From Spirosoma fluviale (GTDB lineage Bacteria > Bacteroidota > Bacteroidia > Cytophagales > Spirosomataceae), in NCBI GenBank assembly GCA_945906795.1, contig CAMDRO010000021.1, forward strand, positions 1-38,334: DNA of 38,334 nt. Direction: 5' to 3'. Positions 34,488 to 38,334 of this stretch are shown here, one piece after another. Numbering within the stretch: the first letter of the stretch is position 1; each line of letters opens with the position of its first letter. Made by a program: the position numbers and the translations under genes. Below the pieces are notes generated by a model, which did no database searches, was not told the DNA's origin, and worked only from the letters and a program-made list of their open reading frames with translations.

Positions 34488-34698
34488 CCTTATTAAAATC
34501 TTATATGAGCCTAAAGAAGGGCTCGATCAGTTTTTAAATTCTGAAGAATGCTCGGAGTTAGCATCCTTTCAAAAGGTGAAAAATAAATTGGAAGAGGCCC
34601 TCATGGAGCCTTCTAATCGATCTGTAGATGCCATTTTAGCTTATGCTAAAAGCAAGTCTGCACTACATTCCCAAACGGAAAAAACAATCTTAAAATAA
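34462..34698 (+). CDS. Small soluble protein (78 aa) coupled to the ECF sigma gene
   Basis: I do not recognise the family. The frame begins at ATG 34462 (a GTG at 34456 is possible) and overlaps the last 26 bases of the sigma gene. The protein is acidic to neutral with no membrane helix: MTQNFTPNDLIKILYEPKEG, then an amphipathic helix (LASFQKVKNKLEEALMEP) and a Ser-rich end. Overlap with a sigma gene is the usual arrangement of sigma regulators, so a small cytoplasmic anti-sigma or adaptor is a reasonable hypothesis. It has no zinc-binding H-x3-C-x2-C motif, so it is not a ZAS-type anti-sigma. The gap to nth is 28 bases. Confidence 0.68.
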   Translation: MTQNFTPNDLIKILYEPKEGLDQFLNSEECSELASFQKVKNKLEEALMEPSNRSVDAILAYAKSKSALHSQTEKTILK

Positions 34699-34726
34699 TT
34701 CTTTACCTTTGTTCAAAGCTCATTTG

Positions 34727-35368
34727 ATGCAAAAGAAAGAACGATTTCAAGCTTTTATTTCCCACTTTTCGACCCGATTTCCTACGGCCGAAACAGAATT
34801 GCATTATTCAAATCCATTTGAACTTTTAGTGGCTGTGGTTTTGTCGGCGCAATGCACGGATAAACGAATCAACCAAGTTACGCCTAACTTATTTAAGCGA
34901 TTTCCTGATGCCAAGGCACTTTCAGAATCATCAGTCGACGAAATTTTTTCCTACATCAGGTCGGTTTCTTACCCAAATAATAAAGCTAAACACTTGTTAG
35001 GTTTGGGCCAACGGATGGTCGATTCGTTTGAAGGTCAAGTACCGGAAACGATGGAAGATTTACAAAGTTTGCCTGGTGTGGGCCGTAAAACAGCCAATGT
35101 GATTGCCTCCGTCATATACAACCAGCCCACCATGGCCGTGGATACGCATGTTTTTAGGGTGTCACGCCGATTAGGACTTGTACCTAAAACGGCAAATACG
35201 CCCCTAAAAGTAGAACTTTCCATCATCAAACATATTCCAGACGACATCATTCCCGTAGCCCACCATTGGTTAATCTTGCATGGAAGATATATTTGCTTGG
35301 CAAGAACCCCAAAATGTAACATTTGTGAAATCAAACATTTTTGTGCCCATTTTGAAAAAATAAAATGA
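34727..35368 (+). CDS. nth: Endonuclease III
   Basis: A DNA glycosylase/AP lyase that removes oxidised pyrimidines. The 213-residue protein has the helix-hairpin-helix LPGVGRKTANVIAS with catalytic Lys121 and the second catalytic Asp139 in VDTHVFRVSRRLGL. The C-terminal iron-sulfur motif is C-x6-C-x2-C-x5-C (CLARTPKCNICEIKHFC), complete. ATG 34727 (MQKKERFQAF) was preferred over the earlier TTG at 34709. The stop overlaps the PnuC-like start by 4 bases (ATGA), so the two are translationally coupled. Confidence 0.95.
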   Translation: MQKKERFQAFISHFSTRFPTAETELHYSNPFELLVAVVLSAQCTDKRINQVTPNLFKRFPDAKALSESSVDEIFSYIRSVSYPNNKAKHLLGLGQRMVDSFEGQVPETMEDLQSLPGVGRKTANVIASVIYNQPTMAVDTHVFRVSRRLGLVPKTANTPLKVELSIIKHIPDDIIPVAHHWLILHGRYICLARTPKCNICEIKHFCAHFEKIK

Positions 35369-35928
35369 TCGAATTTATACAATTACATGGCTTAGAATAC
35401 ACAGGAATAATCACAGCTCTTCTAGATATATTTTATTCCATCAAACAACATAAAATTGCGTGGATTTGGAATTTTATTGCTTCCTGCATTTACGGCATTC
35501 TTTTTTATCAAGTTGGGCTATACTCCGACATGGAATTGCAAGGAGTGTTTATGGCCATGGCTATTTATGGATTTGTGCAATGGAATCAACCTGATCAATT
35601 GTGGAAAGTCAAAAGGTCGAGTGGGTCCAACCTGTTACTCGGAATCGGCGGGTCTTTGATTTTCGGCTTTGCCTCAGGCTATTTGCATCATGAAATATCG
35701 AACGTATCCCTTCCATTTTTAGATGCAACCTTAACAGGCTTTAGTATTTGGGGTACCTATTTGGCGGCTAAAAAGAAAATAGAAAACTGGCTGGTGTGGA
35801 TTTTTGTAGACATACTTTATATAGGAGTATATATTTATAAGGGTATGAATGGAACCGCAATACTGTACCTCGTCTTCTTACTCTGCGCTTTTAGAGGTTT
35901 TTATGCTTGGAGGAAAAAATTGTCATAG
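35365..35928 (+). CDS. pnuC: PnuC-family nicotinamide riboside/vitamin transporter
   Basis: A 187-residue inner-membrane protein with about seven helices. IAWIWNFIASCIYG and FMAMAIYGFVQWNQ match the N-terminal PnuC repeats. ENWLVWIFVDILYIGVYIYKG near the C-terminus is the conserved substrate-pocket segment with Trp and Asp. PnuC proteins facilitate uptake of nicotinamide riboside; related ones move thiamine or riboflavin, and no riboswitch upstream hints at which. The gene overlaps nth by 4 bases. No ribosylnicotinamide kinase gene is nearby. Confidence 0.9.
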   Translation: MIEFIQLHGLEYTGIITALLDIFYSIKQHKIAWIWNFIASCIYGILFYQVGLYSDMELQGVFMAMAIYGFVQWNQPDQLWKVKRSSGSNLLLGIGGSLIFGFASGYLHHEISNVSLPFLDATLTGFSIWGTYLAAKKKIENWLVWIFVDILYIGVYIYKGMNGTAILYLVFLLCAFRGFYAWRKKLS

Positions 35929-35966
35929 ATTTTACACCAATAATTACCTAAATCAATCATATAAAA

Positions 35967-35974
35967 TTATCTTT
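35967..35974 (+). promoter_or_regulatory. Possible -7 box (TATCTTTG) of the DksA-like operon
   Basis: TATCTTTG fits TAnnTTTG and lies about 97 bases before the chosen start at 36071. Transcription from here would carry a leader of roughly 90 bases. A TTTG at -33 is not seen. Confidence 0.4.
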
Positions 35975-36070
35975 GTAGAAATCTAAACTAAAAATATTTA
36001 AAGAATTGACATTCAAGCATTTTGGATTAAATCTTTGATATTTGCCATTCATAATCATTCGATATTTATT

Positions 36071-36454
36071 ATGGGAAACGAAGAAAAACAACGCTATTCG
36101 GCGGAGGAGTTAAACGAATTTGAACAAATAATTTTAGAAAAATTAGAAGACTCAAAATCAGAATTAAATTATTTAAGGGAAACACTTTCAAAAAAGAACG
36201 ACAGTGGAACCGATAAAACCTCTGGTAATTCAAAAGTAATGGAGGATGGTGCCGAAACTGCCGAAAAGGAAAACATGAACCAATTGGCCGTTCGATTGCA
36301 AAAATTCATTGGAAGTCTTGAAAAAGCATTAATGAGAATAAATAATGGTACTTATGGCATATGCGTAGAATCGGGAAAGTTGATTTCCAAAGAGCGTTTA
36401 CGTTTAGTACCTCATACTCAACATTCCATTGAGGCTAAATTAAAACAACGATAA
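36071..36454 (+). CDS. TraR/DksA-like protein with degenerate zinc finger
   Basis: A 127-residue protein. ATG 36071 (MGNEEKQRYSAEELNEFEQI) is chosen over 36035. The N-terminal half is a coiled coil typical of DksA/TraR. The C-terminal half carries the family pattern NGTYGICVESGKLISKERLR, but the four zinc Cys are reduced to one. Cys98 is kept, the second position is Ser101, and the last pair is missing (PHTQHSIEAKL). I recall similar losses in DksA-like proteins of Bacteroidota, so this is likely a family trait and not a mutation here. It may act at the RNA polymerase secondary channel. The gene directly abuts the holin-X-like gene. Confidence 0.85.
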   Translation: MGNEEKQRYSAEELNEFEQIILEKLEDSKSELNYLRETLSKKNDSGTDKTSGNSKVMEDGAETAEKENMNQLAVRLQKFIGSLEKALMRINNGTYGICVESGKLISKERLRLVPHTQHSIEAKLKQR

Positions 36455-36817
36455 ATGGGGATTTTTGATAATTCTAAGCTTGTAGACTTGGTCACCAAAT
36501 ACATCAAAACCCAATTGGAGTTGGTGAAATTGGACATTCAAGAACGCTTAGAAGAATTATTATCAAGAATTTTTAAATTCATATTAGCCTCATTTGCCAT
36601 TGGGATTACCTTTTTATTTTTACTGCTGGGACTGGCAAACTTCCTGAATGAATATTTTGAAAGCACCTTTATGGGATACATATATGTGTCCGTTATTGCG
36701 CTGATTATTAGCATAATAATCATCTATTCTTTGAATAAAGATAATTCAGGAACTCCTGTAATTGATATGGAGGAAGTTGACGAATTTACAAATGCCAACG
36801 AGAACGATCATGACTGA
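36455..36817 (+). CDS. Holin-X-like (phage-holin family III) membrane protein
   Basis: A 120-residue inner-membrane protein. An amphipathic N-terminal helix (LVDLVTKYIKTQLELVKLDI) is followed by two membrane helices (about 41-68 and 73-92) and an acidic tail (MEEVDEFTNANENDHD). This is the layout of the Phage_holin_3_6 or Holin-X family, which is common on bacterial chromosomes without phage and seems linked to envelope stress. There are no phage genes nearby. Its start directly follows the DksA-like stop, and its end overlaps the next gene by 8 bases. Confidence 0.78.
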   Translation: MGIFDNSKLVDLVTKYIKTQLELVKLDIQERLEELLSRIFKFILASFAIGITFLFLLLGLANFLNEYFESTFMGYIYVSVIALIISIIIIYSLNKDNSGTPVIDMEEVDEFTNANENDHD

Positions 36818-37142
36818 TTTAGAGAATAAACGTAAATCATTAGAGGTGCAAGCGAATGAAGTGAAATCAAACATTTCTTTAGAAATGGACGATTTGAAAA
36901 AAATAGCCAAAGAACGAGGAAATCAGATTTTAATTGCCGGTGGAATAATGGCAGGAAGTTATTTAATTTATTCCCTTTTTTCAGGAAGTGGCGGATCTAA
37001 AAAGGAAGAAAAAAACGAATCTTCGCTTTTAGGGTCAGCCATTAAATCTTATTTATTAGCGGTCGCGCTATCAATGGCAAAAGATAAGTTAGTTGATTAT
37101 CTCAAAAATCTCGAGAGCGAATCCCTATCAAAAGAACAATAA
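36810..37142 (+). CDS. Small membrane protein (110 aa), YtxH/YqjD-like layout
   Basis: ATG 36810 lies within the last 8 bases of the previous gene; the longer frame from 36762 is in conflict with that gene. The protein has a charged, coiled-coil N-terminus (LENKRKSLEVQANEVKSNIS), one membrane helix (ILIAGGIMAGSYLIYSLFSG), a Lys/Glu linker and a second weaker hydrophobic stretch (SYLLAVALSMA). The layout resembles small inner-membrane proteins such as YtxH or YqjD, but I cannot assign the family. It completes the three-gene unit and is followed by a terminator. Confidence 0.72.
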   Translation: MTDLENKRKSLEVQANEVKSNISLEMDDLKKIAKERGNQILIAGGIMAGSYLIYSLFSGSGGSKKEEKNESSLLGSAIKSYLLAVALSMAKDKLVDYLKNLESESLSKEQ

Positions 37143-37184
37143 ATCAAAATTAAAATCGTTTGCTTTTTTGTAGCGCTTTTAGCA

Positions 37185-37217
37185 AGCTTTACTAACTTTT
37201 AAAAAGTTAGTAAAGCT
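37185..37217. terminator. Convergent terminator between the DksA-like operon and prfB
   Basis: A 16-base inverted repeat, AGCTTTACTAACTTTT and its complement, with almost no spacer, so the real loop forms from the central T/A bases. On the minus strand the region is followed by further T-rich sequence. It lies between convergent stops at 37142 and 37261. Confidence 0.75.
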
Positions 37218-37260
37218 AAAATGCACCCCGACCCATTAAAAAAAGCAAAAATAAAAATGG

Positions 37261-38332
37261 CTAATTTTCCATCAAATAGGCCTTAATAAAATCATTGATT
37301 TCGCCATCTAAAACCGCATCTGTATTAGAAGTTTGATGGTTTGTGCGATGGTCCTTAACACGTCGGTCATCTAAGACATACGATCTGATTTGAGATCCCC
37401 ACTCTATTTTCTTTTTGCCAGCCTCCACTTCAGCTCGAGCAGCATTGCGCTTATCAATCTCGATTTGATAAAGTTTTGACTTCAATAATCGCAAGGCCAC
37501 TTCTTTATTCATCAACTGCGAACGTTCTTGTTGGCACGCAATGATAATACCAGAAGGTTTGTGGGTTAATCGAACAGCAGTCTCTACTTTATTGACATTT
37601 TGACCCCCGGCACCGCCCGAACGAAATGTATCCCAATCAATATCGGCAGGATTAATGTCAATTTCAATCGTATCATCAACCAAAGGACAAACGTATACTG
37701 AGGCAAACGAGGTATGCCGACGCGCATTTGAATCAAATGGAGAAATGCGAACGAGTCGGTGAACTCCATTTTCAGACTTCAAATTCCCGTAGGCAAACTC
37801 ACCATCCACTTCGATTGTCACAGATTTTATACCTGCAACATCACCGTCATTTTGATCTACCAAACGAATTTTGAACCCATTTTTTTCGGACCACATTTGA
37901 TACATGCGTAACAGCATCGACGCCCAGTCCTGTGATTCTGTACCTCCGGCACCTGCGTTAATTTCGAGTACAGCGCTCATGTTATCCCCCTCATCGGACA
38001 TCATTTTACGAAACTCCAAAGCGTCCAGTTTGACCTCTAATTTCTCGCCTTCCGCATCTACTTCAGCTTCGGTCGCTTCCTGCATTTCGTAAAATTCCCA
38101 GATGGTTTCTAGATCGCCTTGGGCATTAGACAATTGGTCAAAGCCGTCGGTCCAAAACTTCAGTCCCCGCATCTTCCTCATGGTCGTTTCAGCCTTCACA
38201 GGATTATCCCAAAATGCAGGATCCAACGTGACCGTTTCTAATTCTGAAATTAAATATTTTTTGTGATCGTAGTCAAAGATACCTCCTTAAAGCCTCTATT
38301 CTGGCTTTCAGGTCATTGAACCTGTCCTTAGT
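37261..38332 (-). CDS. prfB: Peptide chain release factor 2, with programmed +1 frameshift; 5' end outside the window
   Basis: RF2 ends translation at UGA and UAA. The frame visible from 37261 to 38274 encodes the coiled N-terminal domain, the peptidyl-hydrolysis loop [18 protein letters not shown] and the C-terminal [20 protein letters not shown]. The codon-recognition region includes [17 protein letters not shown], where an SPF tripeptide is present as in RF2. Upstream of 38276 the protein continues in another frame ([19 protein letters not shown]), which ends at TGA 38275-38273. A +1 shift over CTT-T joins the frames to give ...[15 protein letters not shown]. The start codon lies just past the right edge. 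A stand-alone reading from 38226 would lose the N-terminus. Confidence 0.95.
38273..38287 (-). promoter_or_regulatory. Programmed +1 frameshift site of prfB
   Basis: On the minus strand the site reads AGGAGG (38287-38282), TAT, then CTT TGA C. This is an internal Shine-Dalgarno-like sequence, the slippery Leu codon and an in-frame UGA followed by C. Low RF2 lets the ribosome slip +1 and make more RF2, an autoregulatory loop long known in many bacteria. The spacing is the classical one, and the joined frames match RF2 on both sides. Confidence 0.93.
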
Positions 38333-38334
38333 CA

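Noticed and set aside
36455..36817. Prophage remnant suggested by the holin-like protein
   Set aside because: No phage structural, integrase or lysis genes are near. Holin-X-like proteins are common chromosomal genes.
37261..38226. Stand-alone RF2 gene starting at 38226
   Set aside because: The reading frame continues upstream to the frameshift site and the RF2 N-terminal sequence is visible there, so 38226 is internal.
1..38334. tRNA, rRNA, CRISPR array, insertion sequence or riboswitch
   Set aside because: I looked in the gaps between genes for cloverleaf-like segments, spaced direct repeats, transposase genes with inverted ends and conserved vitamin or amino-acid leaders, and saw none. 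A covariance-model search would be decisive.

Overview
The window looks like ordinary chromosome from a pigmented, saccharolytic member of the Bacteroidota, most likely order Cytophagales. The grounds are AT-rich DNA, weak or absent Shine-Dalgarno sites, -7 boxes of the TAnnTTTG type, a SusC/TonB-type receptor with an N-terminal carboxypeptidase-like domain, a DUF4292 lipoprotein, an animal/fungal-type (GT3) glycogen synthase, and a zinc-finger-less DksA-like protein. The genus cannot be fixed from sequence alone. I see no rRNA, tRNA, CRISPR array, insertion sequence or prophage.

Layout. 1-2245 (+): the 3' end of a glycosylasparaginase gene, then glycogen synthase. 2246-2695: no convincing gene. 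2696-5593 (-): a three-gene cassette read from right to left, made of a 54-residue membrane protein, a protein with a kinase-like segment fused to a SAM methyltransferase, and a membrane-anchored alkaline-phosphatase/sulfatase-like enzyme. It probably modifies a surface glycan or lipid. 5945-9955 (-): xylose isomerase followed by a secreted GH106-type rhamnosidase. 10145-12502 (+): secreted M1 aminopeptidase. 12561-15616 (-): crtI-crtB-TauE/SafE, a compact carotenoid operon. An ECF sigma gene lies upstream of it and is separated by a terminator. 16433-18766 (+): TonB-dependent receptor. 18767-22774 (-): TPR protein, DUF4292 lipoprotein and EnvC-like amidase activator, an envelope operon. 22855-23970 (+): secreted amidohydrolase. 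23955-29870 (-): ileS, then an MBOAT acyltransferase and an SGNH/DHHW-like partner (O-acetylation of an exported polymer).

30034-32941 (+): 5-formyl-THF cyclo-ligase, a small exported protein, aspartate-semialdehyde dehydrogenase and pdxJ, ended by a strong hairpin. 33017-33646 (-): exported protein with an internal duplication. 33888-35928 (+): ECF sigma factor, an overlapping 78-residue partner, endonuclease III and a PnuC-like transporter. 36071-37142 (+): DksA-like protein, holin-X-like membrane protein and another small membrane protein, in overlapping or abutting order. 37261-window end (-): prfB, release factor 2, with the classic programmed +1 frameshift site visible near the right edge.

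The least-described item is the 5429-5593 small membrane gene and its cassette. Other points worth a second look are the ECF sigma partner gene, the tandem-repeat exported protein, the EnvC homologue that has lost its zinc ligands, and TauE inside the carotenoid operon. Most of the window is normal housekeeping and envelope biology. I do not see a clear defence or mobile system.
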